DNA of 64,000 nt from Prochlorococcus sp. AG-347-G22 (GCA_003281635.1 QCBK01000006.1:25892-89891); one strand, 5' to 3'. Numbered from the stretch's first letter, positions 28,191-36,670 are shown. The notes: generated from the letters alone by a model not told the origin. Translations and numbers: made by a program.

Positions 28191-28910
28191 ATGATAAATT
28201 CAACCAGAGCAAAAAAAACAATAGGGATTACTGGGGCCTCAGGTGCGCTAGGGAAAGAATTAACAAAGTTATTTCGTCAAAAAGGATATAGAGTGATTGG
28301 ATTTACTCATTGTAAAACTAATTATGAAATAAATCTTGAATCTCCAAATGAATGGATTAAGTGGGAATGCGGGAAGGAGTCGTCATTAAAAAAACAATTA
28401 GAAAAGATAGATATTTTAATTTTGAACCATGGTATCTATGATTTGAGTAGAGAAAATTCCAATTATGAAAACTCAATAGAGATAAATGCATTAAGCAAAT
28501 TTAAATTCTTAAATTTATTTGAAGATATTGCTTTAAGAAGTAATTCACAAATAAAAAAAGAGATTTGGATAAACACATCTGAAGCAGAGCTATTGCCAGC
28601 CTTAAATCCATCATATGAGATTAGTAAATCCCTTATTGGACAATTAGTTTCTTTCAAAAAAAATCTTCTGGACAAAAATACAAAGAAAAAGCTAATAATA
28701 AAAAAAATCATCTTAGGGCCTTTTAAATCAGAACTAAATCCTATCGGAATAATGAGTCCAAGATTTGTTTCAAGAAAAATTTATGATTTAGCTAATTCAA
28801 AAAATTACTTAATAATAATTAGTCCAAATCCTTTAACATACTTCCTTTTCCCATTAAAAGAATTTTTTAATTTTTTGTATTGCCAAATTATCTATAAGTA
28901 CAAATCTTAG
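28191..28910 (+). CDS. Short-chain dehydrogenase/reductase
   Basis: The 239-residue product has the NAD(P)-binding start GITGASGALGKELTKLF (TGxxxGxG form, residues about 12-28), the NHG stretch (ILILNHGIYDL) in place of the common NNAG, an asparagine-rich helix (EINALSKF), and the catalytic YxxxK as PSYEISKSL with an upstream serine or threonine in INTSEAEL. The C terminus is hydrophobic (YFLFPLKEFFNFLYCQIIYK) and may contact the membrane. Substrate unknown. It is on its own strand segment between the DRTGG cluster and map, with a 150-base AT-rich leader. Confidence 0.85.
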   Translation: MINSTRAKKTIGITGASGALGKELTKLFRQKGYRVIGFTHCKTNYEINLESPNEWIKWECGKESSLKKQLEKIDILILNHGIYDLSRENSNYENSIEINALSKFKFLNLFEDIALRSNSQIKKEIWINTSEAELLPALNPSYEISKSLIGQLVSFKKNLLDKNTKKKLIIKKIILGPFKSELNPIGIMSPRFVSRKIYDLANSKNYLIIISPNPLTYFLFPLKEFFNFLYCQIIYKYKS

Positions 28911-28913
28911 TTT

Positions 28914-29753
28914 CTAGAAATCTCTATCTGTCAATATTTCAATACCATCTTTTAAGACAACTATTGTATGCTCCCATTGAGCAGATAATTTTCCATCTTT
29001 TGTTATTACAGTCCATTTATCATTTAATGTTTTACAAAATTTAGTCCCTTCATTAACAATAGGTTCCACAGCTAATGTCATTCCTTCACGAAGTACAACG
29101 TTGGGCAATTCTTTGGTTCGAAAATTAAATACTGATGGTTCTTCATGTAGATTTCTTCCAACTCCGTGACCTGTATAGTCCTCCACAACACTAAAGCCAT
29201 TTTTTAAAACAATATCTTCGATTTCCCCTGCCACATCAAGAAGTGTATTACCCGCTTTGATTTTCGAAAGACCGGCATACAATGCTTTATAAGCTACATC
29301 ACTAAGATTTTGAGCCTTTGGACTAACTTCTCCTACACAGATTGATATGCAACTATCCCCATGGAAGCCATCTAAATAAGCACCTGTATCAATTTTGACT
29401 AAATCACCATTTTTAATTATTTTATTTTTATTTGGTATTCCATGGACAACCTCGTTATTAATACTTGAACAAATGCTAGAAGGGAAACCGTGGTAACCCT
29501 TAAAACTTGGCACAGCTCCAAAACTTTTTATCCTTTTTTCTGCGAAATCATCTAAGTCTTTTGTGCTCATTCCAGGTTTAATTAATTCATTAATTTCCCT
29601 TAAAACAGTTGCTACAATCTTGCTAGATTTTTTCATCAAATTTATTTCACGTGAAGACTTTATTTCTATTCCTCTTCTTCTCTGAATAAAAGGAACTTGA
29701 TCATTAGCCTTGGAATTATTTTTATTTAACAAAAGATCTGCAAAATGTCTCAT
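28914..29753 (-). CDS. map: Methionine aminopeptidase, type I
   Basis: Map removes the initiator methionine from new proteins. The 279-residue product has the five metal ligands in order: KIDTGAYLDGFHGD (two Asp), TGHGVGRNLHEEPSVF (His), VEPIV (Glu) and WEHTIVVLKDG (Glu). About 35 polar residues precede the catalytic domain, which starts near EIKSSREINLMKKSSKI. The extension has no zinc-finger cysteines. It is convergent with the SDR gene, three bases apart. Cyanobacteria usually have several Map paralogs, so this need not be the only one. Confidence 0.95.
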   Translation of the reverse strand: MRHFADLLLNKNNSKANDQVPFIQRRRGIEIKSSREINLMKKSSKIVATVLREINELIKPGMSTKDLDDFAEKRIKSFGAVPSFKGYHGFPSSICSSINNEVVHGIPNKNKIIKNGDLVKIDTGAYLDGFHGDSCISICVGEVSPKAQNLSDVAYKALYAGLSKIKAGNTLLDVAGEIEDIVLKNGFSVVEDYTGHGVGRNLHEEPSVFNFRTKELPNVVLREGMTLAVEPIVNEGTKFCKTLNDKWTVITKDGKLSAQWEHTIVVLKDGIEILTDRDF

Positions 29754-29848
29754 TGGAATAAATAATAGTAATAGGTAAATATCTTCAAAATAGCCATTAT
29801 TGTATTGGCTATCTTAAATCTATCAATAACAAATGGAAAGAAACAAAA

Positions 29849-30157
29849 ATGAAAATGTTATTTAATTCTAGGCAATTTCATAAGGCTTTGGCGCCTTGGG
29901 TTTTTCTTCCATTATTTATATCTTCAATTACCGGCCTTCTTTATAGGGTTGCAAAAGATTTATTAGGTTATTCTAAAGAACAAGTTCATTGGTTGATGTC
30001 TCTCCATGAGGGGGAATGGCTTGGAGATAATGGAGAACTTATATACGTAATATTGAATTCCCTCGGAGTTTTATGGATGCTCGTTACGGGATTCCAAATG
30101 TTTTCAAAAACAATTTCATTTACCAAAAAGGTTACTAAAGGCGAGTCAAAAGGTTAA
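29849..30157 (+). CDS. PepSY-like small membrane protein
   Basis: The 102-residue product resembles the membrane part of PepSY-associated proteins: a basic start, [19 protein letters not shown] with a histidine, a first hydrophobic segment (about residues 15-33), a central [18 protein letters not shown] and a second segment ([17 protein letters not shown]). The paired histidines could ligand heme or metal, which is inference. It reads in the same direction as rplS, 32 bases upstream. Function is unknown. Confidence 0.72.
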   Translation: MKMLFNSRQFHKALAPWVFLPLFISSITGLLYRVAKDLLGYSKEQVHWLMSLHEGEWLGDNGELIYVILNSLGVLWMLVTGFQMFSKTISFTKKVTKGESKG

Positions 30158-30189
30158 GATATAGAACTTGTAGGATAAAAAAGAACAAA

Positions 30190-30660
30190 ATGGCCAAAGA
30201 AAAAAAAGAGAAGGAATTAGAAACCGTTGTTAACACTGACGTATCAGGTGATGTAGCAGTTGAACAAAAAGGAGAAAAGATGGTTTCTGAAACTAAGCAA
30301 ACTTTGAGCGCATCCCACCTTATTAAAGAGTTTGAGAATGAACAATTAAAAAAAGAATTACCTGAAATCTATGTTGGGGACACTGTTAAAGTTGGAGTAA
30401 AAATTACAGAAGGTAATAAAGAAAGAGTCCAACCTTATGAAGGTGTTGTCATAGCAAAAAGACATGGAGGCATTAACCAGACTATTACAGTTAGAAGAAT
30501 TTTTCAGGGTATAGGTGTTGAAAGAGTATTTATGCTACATAGTCCACAGGTTGCCTCTCTAAAAGTTGAACGTAGAGGTAAAGTAAGAAGAGCTAAGTTA
30601 TTCTATCTAAGAGATAGAGTAGGAAAAGCTACTCGCGTGAAACAACGCTTTGATCGATAA
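30190..30660 (+). CDS. rplS: 50S ribosomal protein L19 with N-terminal extension
   Basis: L19 sits at the subunit interface of the large ribosomal subunit. Residues from about 40 onward match the family closely: [56 protein letters not shown], and [20 protein letters not shown]. The first 40 or so residues (rich in Lys and Glu, with [17 protein letters not shown]) are an extension beyond the usual 115-residue bacterial protein. It precedes tRNA-Trp by 53 bases. Confidence 0.97.
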   Translation: MAKEKKEKELETVVNTDVSGDVAVEQKGEKMVSETKQTLSASHLIKEFENEQLKKELPEIYVGDTVKVGVKITEGNKERVQPYEGVVIAKRHGGINQTITVRRIFQGIGVERVFMLHSPQVASLKVERRGKVRRAKLFYLRDRVGKATRVKQRFDR

Positions 30661-30698
30661 AGTTGTAAACTAATCAACTTATTGGTCACAAAGACGCC

Positions 30699-30704
30699 TA
30701 TAAT
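30699..30704 (+). promoter_or_regulatory. Consensus -10 box for tRNA-Trp
   Basis: A perfect TATAAT lies nine bases before the mature 5' end of tRNA-Trp, so transcription would start about three bases before the tRNA. No convincing -35 at the normal distance is visible. It suggests the tRNA has its own promoter inside the rplS-gltX block. Confidence 0.5.
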
Positions 30705-30713
30705 CGTTTAAAT

Positions 30714-30786
30714 GCGTCGTTAGTTCAGTTGGTAGAACGCAGGTCTCCAAAACCTGATGTCGGGGGTTCAAGTCCTCCACGACGCG
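30714..30786 (+). tRNA. trnW: tRNA-Trp (anticodon CCA)
   Basis: The 73-base cloverleaf has a perfect 7-bp acceptor stem (GCGTCGT with ACGACGC), discriminator G, a D arm with AGTTGGTAGA, the anticodon CCA in a loop closed by CAGGT/ACCTG, and the T arm GGGGGTTCAAGTCCTCC. The 3' CCA is not encoded. It lies between rplS and the PSHCP gene. Confidence 0.98.
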
Positions 30787-30821
30787 TTTGATCAACATTA
30801 TGTAAATCATTTTTTCATAAG

Positions 30822-31016
30822 ATGGAGTTAGATCTTCAACCTGGGGATGTAGTTAAAGTCCTCGAATCAGCAGCTTTAGGATGGGTTCGTGCAAGAGTCA
30901 TCAGAGTTAAGTCTGGGGGGAGAGTTGTTGTACAAAGTGACCAAGGTAGAGAATTTACCGCTAGAGGGAACCAAGTTAGGTTAATAGAACCTGCTGGTTT
31001 TAGGCCTCAAAAATAA
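30822..31016 (+). CDS. Picocyanobacterial hyperconserved protein (PSHCP)
   Basis: The 64-residue product matches what I recall of the Prochlorococcus/Synechococcus hyperconserved protein: nearly invariant in marine picocyanobacteria, encoded between tRNA genes, and reported to have a Tudor-like fold with RNA binding and ribosome association. The sequence begins MELDLQPGDVVKVLESAALG and has a beta-barrel-like pattern with a run of basic residues (VRARVIRVKSGGR) and a C-terminal AGFRPQK. Its GC content is clearly higher than that of surrounding genes, in keeping with strong constraint. It sits 35 bases after tRNA-Trp and about 150 bases before tRNA-Asp. Confidence 0.88.
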   Translation: MELDLQPGDVVKVLESAALGWVRARVIRVKSGGRVVVQSDQGREFTARGNQVRLIEPAGFRPQK

Positions 31017-31137
31017 ATAGTGTTTTAAACTAAGGCAGTTATAAAACTAACTATTTCTGTAAATCCTCAAATTAATAAATGTTTTTTATTACAACACCAT
31101 AAATTGAGTATTATGATCTGATAATTTTAATTATGAA

Positions 31138-31157
31138 GTTCTAAATAAATTTAGAAC
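31138..31157. repeat. 20-bp palindrome just upstream of tRNA-Asp
   Basis: GTTCTAAAT and its exact complement flank AA, ending eight bases before tRNA-Asp. A GATAAT (31120-31125) upstream could be the -10 box, in which case the palindrome lies in the pre-tRNA leader. It may be an operator or an RNA hairpin; function is unknown. Confidence 0.55.
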
Positions 31158-31165
31158 AAAATTTT

Positions 31166-31239
31166 GGGACCGTAGTTCAACTGGTTAGAGCACCGCCCTG
31201 TCACGGCGGAAGTTGCGGGTTCGAATCCCGTCGGTCCCG
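31166..31239 (+). tRNA. trnD: tRNA-Asp (anticodon GTC)
   Basis: The 74-base cloverleaf has a perfect acceptor stem (GGGACCG with CGGTCCC), discriminator G, a D loop with CAACTGGTTAGA, the anticodon GTC in a stem CCGCC/GGCGG, and the T arm GCGGGTTCGAATCCCGT. No CCA is encoded. The gltX start follows 17 bases later, so the two may share a transcript. The 150-base spacer before this tRNA has no gene. Confidence 0.98.
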
Positions 31240-31256
31240 TTTTTTCTAAAAGAAAT

Positions 31257-32696
31257 TTGGAAAAACGTTTAAGACTAGCCCCAAGTCCAACGGGTTTATT
31301 TCATATTGGAACAGCGCGAACTGCTTTATTCAACTGGTGTTACGCACGAAAAAAAGGCGGAAAATTTCTTATCAGGATAGAAGATACAGATTTTCTTCGA
31401 TCTAAATCTGAATATACCCAAAATATATTAGAGGGCTTGAAATGGCTTGGACTTAAATGGGATGAAGAGCCAATAAAGCAAAGTGACCGAATTTCGATTC
31501 ACAAAAGTTACATCAAAAAGCTTTTAAAATGTGGAGCTGCATATAGATGCTTTACAACAGAAGATGAGATTTCTGAATTAAGAGAAAAACAAAAAAAGAA
31601 AGGATTGCCTCCAAAGCATGATAATAGACACAGAAGTCTTTCAAAAGAAGAAATAGAAACATTCATATCCCAAGGTAGGACTTCAGTAATAAGGTTTAAG
31701 ATTGATGAAACAATCGAAATTAAATGGGTAGATCAGATAAGGGGTGAAATCAAATGGCAAGGGAAGGACTTGGGTGGTGATTTAGTTTTATCAAGAAGGG
31801 CTAAGGGATATGAGATTGGGGATCCTTTGTATAATCTTGCAGTTGTAGTTGATGATAATTTCATGAATATTACTCATGTTGTAAGGGGTGAAGACCACAT
31901 CTCGAACACTGCAAAACAAATATTAATTTATAAAGCATTAAATTTTAATTTGCCTACTTTTTCGCATACACCTCTAATACTGAATAGTGAAGGGAAAAAA
32001 TTATCTAAAAGAGATTGCGTTACCTCAATCGACGAATTTAGAGATATGGGATATTTACCTGAGGCCTTATCGAACTATATGGCCTTTTTAGGTTGGTCTC
32101 CAAAATCTGCCGACAAAGAAATACTTTCACTTGACGAGATATCTGAAATTTTTGACTTGTCAGACATAAATAAAGCTGGGGCAAAATTCAGTTGGGAAAA
32201 ACTCAACTGGATTAATTCTCAATATATAAAAAATATGGAATCAATAAAGTTAAGTGAGATCATTAGAAAATATTGGGATGATAACGGTTGGGTAACCCCA
32301 TCTCAAGATTGGGCTTATAAATTAGTAATTTTGCTTAGAGACTCTATGACTCTTTTAAAAGATGCCATTGATCAATCAGAACCATTTTTCACAATACCTA
32401 GAATTCAAAAAGATGGTTTAGATTTTCTTAAAAACAACGATAGCAAAGCATCTCTAAAACTAATCTTAAATTATTTAACTGAGCAAAAGATTATAAAACT
32501 AAATAAAGAAAAAGCCAAAGAAATAATAAACGAAATATCAAAGATTCATAATGTTAAAAAAGGGATATTAATGAAATCATTAAGAGTAGCCTTTTTCGGA
32601 TCTCTCAGTGGGCCTGATTTAATTCAAAGTTGGGAGCTTTTCTCAGAGATTGAGACTGATAGATCTCGAATTGAAAGATGTCTTTTATCAACCTAA
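31257..32696 (+). CDS. gltX: Glutamyl-tRNA synthetase
   Basis: GltX charges tRNA-Glu; in cyanobacteria the product also feeds tetrapyrrole synthesis through glutamyl-tRNA reductase, and the enzyme is usually non-discriminating, also charging tRNA-Gln. The 479-residue product has the class I HIGH motif as LFHIGTARTALFNW (residues about 16-29), the FLIRIEDTD block, and the KMSKS motif as KKLSKRD. The C-terminal anticodon-binding domain is complete. The start is a TTG at 31257, which gives MEKRLRLAPSPTG, the expected N terminus. Confidence 0.97.
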   Translation: MEKRLRLAPSPTGLFHIGTARTALFNWCYARKKGGKFLIRIEDTDFLRSKSEYTQNILEGLKWLGLKWDEEPIKQSDRISIHKSYIKKLLKCGAAYRCFTTEDEISELREKQKKKGLPPKHDNRHRSLSKEEIETFISQGRTSVIRFKIDETIEIKWVDQIRGEIKWQGKDLGGDLVLSRRAKGYEIGDPLYNLAVVVDDNFMNITHVVRGEDHISNTAKQILIYKALNFNLPTFSHTPLILNSEGKKLSKRDCVTSIDEFRDMGYLPEALSNYMAFLGWSPKSADKEILSLDEISEIFDLSDINKAGAKFSWEKLNWINSQYIKNMESIKLSEIIRKYWDDNGWVTPSQDWAYKLVILLRDSMTLLKDAIDQSEPFFTIPRIQKDGLDFLKNNDSKASLKLILNYLTEQKIIKLNKEKAKEIINEISKIHNVKKGILMKSLRVAFFGSLSGPDLIQSWELFSEIETDRSRIERCLLST

Positions 32697-32698
32697 AA

Positions 32699-33895
32699 TT
32701 ATTTTTTTTGCTCTAATTCAAGTTTACTCGCCAAAGGTTTAGCTGAAAGACCTTGGATTCCCACTGTCATCAATATAGTAAGAAAAACCAAACCTTGGAG
32801 ACGACCAGCACCAAGGATACCAGCCTGCTCTAATCTAATAGAAAAAAGAGAAGCTACCGCTGCAGTTACAATACCTCTTGGGGCTAACCATGCTAAAAAT
32901 ATTTTTTCTTTTAAGTTCAATTCTCTACCCATTGTTGCTATCCATATAGAGATTGGGCGAACAATTACCATCAACATAAAAACGCAAACAATCCCTCCCA
33001 AGCCAAGCGGACTTAATTCACCCCAAGAAACGTCAGCGGCCAAAAGAGGGAAAAGAACTGTTATTGCTAATTGAGCTAATTCACCTATTAGATTATCCAA
33101 TCTCTCCTTATCTATAACTTCTCTTTTCCCTACGATAAAACCTGCCGCGACAGAAGCCGGCAATCCTGATTCTGGCAAAAAATATTCGCAAATACCATAC
33201 ACAAGGAAAATAAATCCAAGAGTAACTTGAAGCTCTATACCAAATGAGGCTTCATTTTTTATTTTTTTTAAAATTTCTGATAGTAACCATCCTGCACTTA
33301 ATCCGATTAGGACTCCTCCTCCTAATCTTTGCATTAAAGCTATAAATACATCGTTAATCCCACGTAGATCTCCCAAAGTCAGTTCTAAAAGCAGTAATGC
33401 CAGCACTGCGCCAATTGGTTCAAGCAACAACCCCTCAGCTTTTAAAACTTCCGAAAGAGGGGAAGCTAATTTTATTTGTTCCACTAATGGAGAGACAACT
33501 GTTGGTCCAGTAGCTAGAACAATGGCACTATATATTCCTGCAACTTGCCATGATAGACCTGCCAACCAATGAGCAATAAAAATTCCAGCTGATAATGAAA
33601 TAAAAAGTCTTACCAATGAAATTTTCAAAACAGTATTTCTTATATTTCCCTCCGGCAGTTTTAAATTTAGTCCTCCTTCAAATAGAACCAAACAGACTAA
33701 AAGCCCTACAATAGTTTCAAGTCCTTGTCCAAGATCTAAAGGCTCAACCAGTCCTAAACCTGATCTTCCTATAAGTAGCCCAGAAAGCAATAAAATAACA
33801 ACACTGGGGAATCCTGTTAAAGAAGAAAATAATCGAGCACAAGCACCTGCGAATACAGTTATTCCCCAAAGTAATCCAAGCCTTTCAGGCGTCAT
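32699..33895 (-). CDS. CPA1-type Na+/H+ antiporter
   Basis: This cation/proton antiporter of the NhaP/CPA family probably extrudes Na+ from the cell, which matters in seawater. The 398-residue product has about eleven to twelve membrane segments, with the family blocks LLLSGLLIGRSGLGLVEPL, LATGPTVVSPLVEQI in the substrate region, and LAWLAPRGIVTAAVASLFSI near the C terminus. No long cytoplasmic C-terminal domain is present, unlike larger NhaP relatives. It is convergent with gltX, two bases apart, and stands 161 bases from the hli gene upstream on the same strand. Confidence 0.88.
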   Translation of the reverse strand: MTPERLGLLWGITVFAGACARLFSSLTGFPSVVILLLSGLLIGRSGLGLVEPLDLGQGLETIVGLLVCLVLFEGGLNLKLPEGNIRNTVLKISLVRLFISLSAGIFIAHWLAGLSWQVAGIYSAIVLATGPTVVSPLVEQIKLASPLSEVLKAEGLLLEPIGAVLALLLLELTLGDLRGINDVFIALMQRLGGGVLIGLSAGWLLSEILKKIKNEASFGIELQVTLGFIFLVYGICEYFLPESGLPASVAAGFIVGKREVIDKERLDNLIGELAQLAITVLFPLLAADVSWGELSPLGLGGIVCVFMLMVIVRPISIWIATMGRELNLKEKIFLAWLAPRGIVTAAVASLFSIRLEQAGILGAGRLQGLVFLTILMTVGIQGLSAKPLASKLELEQKK

Positions 33896-34056
33896 AAAAA
33901 AATATATATAGTGAAAATATTTATTATTTTGATTAAATCAACAATCTTATCTGAAGTCCAATAAATAGAATACTTTTTAATTTAACTAATCAGCTTAACA
34001 AGAATAATTTTAAAAATCTTTCAAAACTACTTTAAGTCAAATGATTTTTATTTCTT

Positions 34057-34233
34057 TTAAGAAAATTGACTTATTAAGGCAATAATTATAAATATAATGC
34101 CTATACCAACAGTTGCCATCCTTCCATTCCATATTTCAGCTTGAGGAGTAAAACCTCTTTTCCACAAATTGAGTTCCTTTTTGTCAACAAAGTTTTTTGT
34201 CTCTTTCATCTCGATTTTAGGTTGTTTATTCAT
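34057..34233 (-). CDS. hli: High-light-inducible protein (Hlip/SCP)
   Basis: Hlips bind chlorophyll and carotenoid and dissipate energy around photosystem II assembly intermediates. The 58-residue product contains the chlorophyll-binding signature AEIWNGRMATVGIG inside a single membrane helix (about residues 32-55), preceded by LWKRGFTPQ, the typical lead-in. The GlyArg and Glu/Asn ligands are intact. I found it by translating the minus strand between the antiporter and tsaD genes. Its start is five bases after the tsaD stop, so it is probably the second gene of a tsaD-hli transcript, or has its own promoter inside tsaD. Confidence 0.92.
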   Translation of the reverse strand: MNKQPKIEMKETKNFVDKKELNLWKRGFTPQAEIWNGRMATVGIGIIFIIIALISQFS

Positions 34234-34238
34234 TGAAG

Positions 34239-35309
34239 TTAAAAAGGAGGGTTTTCTTCATAAAGGGTATTTGCTTGTTCAATTGATAGTCTTCCTGCAA
34301 CACCTAATTTAAGAGAACTAAAATGATCCTTAAATTTGATCCTGAACAACGCCGCTGCTCCAATCATTGCAGCATTATCTGTGCAAAGTTTAAGGGGAGC
34401 TAAATGAACTTTAATAGATTTTTTACTAGCTTCACTAATCATCATTTTTCTTAATGTATTATTAGCAGCGACTCCTCCAACTACAACAACATTATCCAAA
34501 CTATGATCTTCTGCACATTTTATTGTTCTCTCTACCAAGACTTCTGCAACTACTCTCTCAAAACTTGCAGCAATATCTGGAATTGGAAGGGTCTTCCCAT
34601 CCAGATGTATTCTCTCAACTAATCTTAATACGGCGGTCTTTAAACCACTAAAAGAGAAATCATATTTAAGAAATCCACCTTTTTTATCAGAAATCCTACA
34701 TTTTGGTAAATTAAATTTCATTGGGTCCCCATTTTTAGCAATCTTTTCAATTGCCGGTCCTCCTGGATAACTTAGACCTAATAGTCTTCCGACTTTATCA
34801 AAGGCTTCTCCAGCAGCATCATCAAAACTTTTCCCAAGTCTTTGCATTCTCCTTCTATCATCAACCTTTATCAATTCAGTATGTCCGCCGCTAACAAGTA
34901 ATGTAAGAAAAGATTTCTTTGGATAGTTTTCTGAAAAAAGAATTGATGATAAATGCCCCTCCAAATGATGAATTCCCAAAAATGGCTTAGAATGTAAAAT
35001 GCACAGTGATCTCGCCGTTATAGAGCCAACTCGTAAACAACCAACCAATCCAGGAGCTACTGTTGATGCAATATAATCAACTTCCTCAATTTTGATTTTT
35101 GATTCTTCTAAAGCCTTATCTAAAACAAAAGGTAAAAGCTCTAAATGCTTTCTAGCTGCGAGTTCAGGTACGACTCCTCCCCATTTTGAATGATCTTCAA
35201 TTTGAGATGCAATTATATTTGAATGTATTTTGAAAGTATCATCGATATTAGAAACTATTGAGACAGATGTCTCATCACAACTTGTTTCAATAGCTAAAAC
35301 TTTATGCAT
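34239..35309 (-). CDS. tsaD: tRNA threonylcarbamoyladenosine transferase TsaD
   Basis: TsaD, with TsaB and TsaE, adds the threonylcarbamoyl group to adenosine 37 of ANN-decoding tRNAs. The 356-residue ASKHA-fold product has the N-terminal LAIETSCDETSVSIVS, the metal-binding HHLEGHLSS motif, LLVSGGHTELI, the GEAFDKVGRLLGL loop, and the C-terminal VVVGGVAANNTLR with a later CTDNAAMIGAA. Length is typical. It diverges from psaF over about 66 bases and is followed by hli. Confidence 0.97.
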   Translation of the reverse strand: MHKVLAIETSCDETSVSIVSNIDDTFKIHSNIIASQIEDHSKWGGVVPELAARKHLELLPFVLDKALEESKIKIEEVDYIASTVAPGLVGCLRVGSITARSLCILHSKPFLGIHHLEGHLSSILFSENYPKKSFLTLLVSGGHTELIKVDDRRRMQRLGKSFDDAAGEAFDKVGRLLGLSYPGGPAIEKIAKNGDPMKFNLPKCRISDKKGGFLKYDFSFSGLKTAVLRLVERIHLDGKTLPIPDIAASFERVVAEVLVERTIKCAEDHSLDNVVVVGGVAANNTLRKMMISEASKKSIKVHLAPLKLCTDNAAMIGAAALFRIKFKDHFSSLKLGVAGRLSIEQANTLYEENPPF

Positions 35310-35375
35310 TTTTGATTCAACTTGTTCTATTTTAATATTAATTTCTTACTTAACACACTATAAGGAATTTAAAGA

Positions 35376-35939
35376 TTGCAACTTATGAAATTCTTTTTTT
35401 CAATCATAACCTCAGTTTTTCTGTTTATAGGAATTACTCCAACTGCTCTAGCTGCGAATGGGCCTGCCTTAAACGCAGATAGAGCTAGCACAGAATATAC
35501 CGCTTCAGCCCTCACAAAATGCTCTGAAAATCCTAAATTCATTGAAAGAGCAAATTCTGCAACTACTCAAAAAGACATCGCAAGATTTGAAAGATACGGA
35601 AAAGCATCATGCGGAGATGATGGTCTTCCACATTTAATAATTGGTCCTCCCCTTGAGCCATGGGGAGCCCTTTTAAATAGAGGTCATGAAGGAGATTTAC
35701 TTATTCCTGGAGTATTGTTCATTTACATTGCTGGAATTATAGGCTGGTCTGGAAGAGAGTATCTGATTGAATCAAAAAAGACTAAAAATCCAGCAGATCT
35801 TGAGATCATTATTGACCTAGACTTAGCCAGAAAATGTCTTGTAAAAGGTGCACAATGGCCTCTTCTTGCTAATAAACAAGGTAGAAATGGAGATTTAAGA
35901 GAGAAAGATAACAATATTACACTTAATGGTCCTCGCTAA
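35376..35939 (+). CDS. psaF: Photosystem I subunit III (PsaF)
   Basis: PsaF is a lumen-facing subunit of photosystem I near the donor docking site. The product has a signal segment (residues 4-23) ending in PTALAAN, a mature lumenal part with two cysteines (ALTKCSENPKF, GKASCGDDGLP) and a membrane region around VLFIYIAGIIGWSGREYL. The stretch SENPKFIERANSATT is a family landmark. Two starts are possible: a TTG at 35376 with AAGGA upstream at good spacing, and an ATG at 35385 (MKFFFSIITS). I list the longer form; the ATG is equally plausible. psaJ follows 27 bases after the stop. Confidence 0.95.
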   Translation: MQLMKFFFSIITSVFLFIGITPTALAANGPALNADRASTEYTASALTKCSENPKFIERANSATTQKDIARFERYGKASCGDDGLPHLIIGPPLEPWGALLNRGHEGDLLIPGVLFIYIAGIIGWSGREYLIESKKTKNPADLEIIIDLDLARKCLVKGAQWPLLANKQGRNGDLREKDNNITLNGPR

Positions 35940-35966
35940 ACATCTTTAAAAATTTTCATAAAACAA

Positions 35967-36101
35967 ATGTTCAAAATTCTAAACACAAAATTTGTCAGAT
36001 CTGCCCCAGTGGTAGCAGCAATTTGGCTAAGCCTTACAGCAGGAATAATTATTGAATTTAATAGGTTCTTCCCAGATTTATTATTCCATCCAATGAGTTA
36101 A
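35967..36101 (+). CDS. psaJ: Photosystem I subunit IX (PsaJ)
   Basis: PsaJ is a one-helix subunit next to PsaF in photosystem I. The 44-residue product starts [20 protein letters not shown] and has one membrane helix (about residues 13-32) with the family ending [13 protein letters not shown]. The partner psaF is 27 bases upstream, as in other cyanobacteria. I located it by translation; it is too short to show among longer frames. A strong hairpin follows the stop. Confidence 0.97.
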   Translation: MFKILNTKFVRSAPVVAAIWLSLTAGIIIEFNRFFPDLLFHPMS

Positions 36102-36108
36102 TAAATAG

Positions 36109-36142
36109 AAAATAATCAAGTTTTTATTAACTTGATTATTTT
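36109..36142. terminator. Bidirectional terminator between psaJ and gmk
   Basis: A 14-bp perfect inverted repeat (36109-36122 and 36129-36142) with a 6-base loop is flanked by A- and T-rich tracts. It serves psaF-psaJ on the plus strand and gmk on the minus strand, and it covers the gmk stop codon at 36116. Confidence 0.85.
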
Positions 36143-36670
36143 TTTTGCTGTTTCATCAACATTGTGATTTGTTAACGCAAAATCAAATTCATTTGATACT
36201 GAAATCTCATAATTAGCCCTTGAGAGTCTTTTTTTAATTGCCTCTTCTTTTTCAGTACCTCTATTTCTTATTCTTCTCTCTAACTCTCCTTTATCCGGAG
36301 GAAGTAAAAATATTGACTGTGAATTAGGAAACTTATTTTTTATTTGCCTTGCACCCTCGACTTCAATTTCAAGTAGTACTGTAAATCCCTTTTTTATTTT
36401 CTCATCTACAGAAGACAAAGGCGTTCCATAATAGTTTCCAGCAAATTGAGCCCATTCAAGGAAAAGGTTTTGTTCAATCATTTCTTTAAACTTTTCTTGG
36501 TTTAAGAAATAATAATTTTCTCCGTCCTTCTCTCCCTCTCTAGGTTCTCTAGTAGTTGCAGATATTGAAAGCCAAAAATTTTTTTCTTTACCTAATATTT
36601 CTTTAACAACTGTTCCTTTACCTACCCCGCTGGGTCCAGTAAGGATAATAAGTTTTTTTTGATTTTTCAT
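36116..36670 (-). CDS. gmk: Guanylate kinase
   Basis: Gmk phosphorylates GMP to GDP. The 184-residue product has the P-loop LTGPSGVGKGTVVKEIL (residues 10-26), the GMP-binding ISATTREPREGEKDGENYYF, the following EWAQFAGNYYGTP, and the late lid EKEEAIKKRLSRANYEI. Length is normal. It diverges from the Rqc2-like gene across 49 bases and is convergent with psaF-psaJ. Confidence 0.97.
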   Translation of the reverse strand: MKNQKKLIILTGPSGVGKGTVVKEILGKEKNFWLSISATTREPREGEKDGENYYFLNQEKFKEMIEQNLFLEWAQFAGNYYGTPLSSVDEKIKKGFTVLLEIEVEGARQIKNKFPNSQSIFLLPPDKGELERRIRNRGTEKEEAIKKRLSRANYEISVSNEFDFALTNHNVDETAKKIIKLIKT

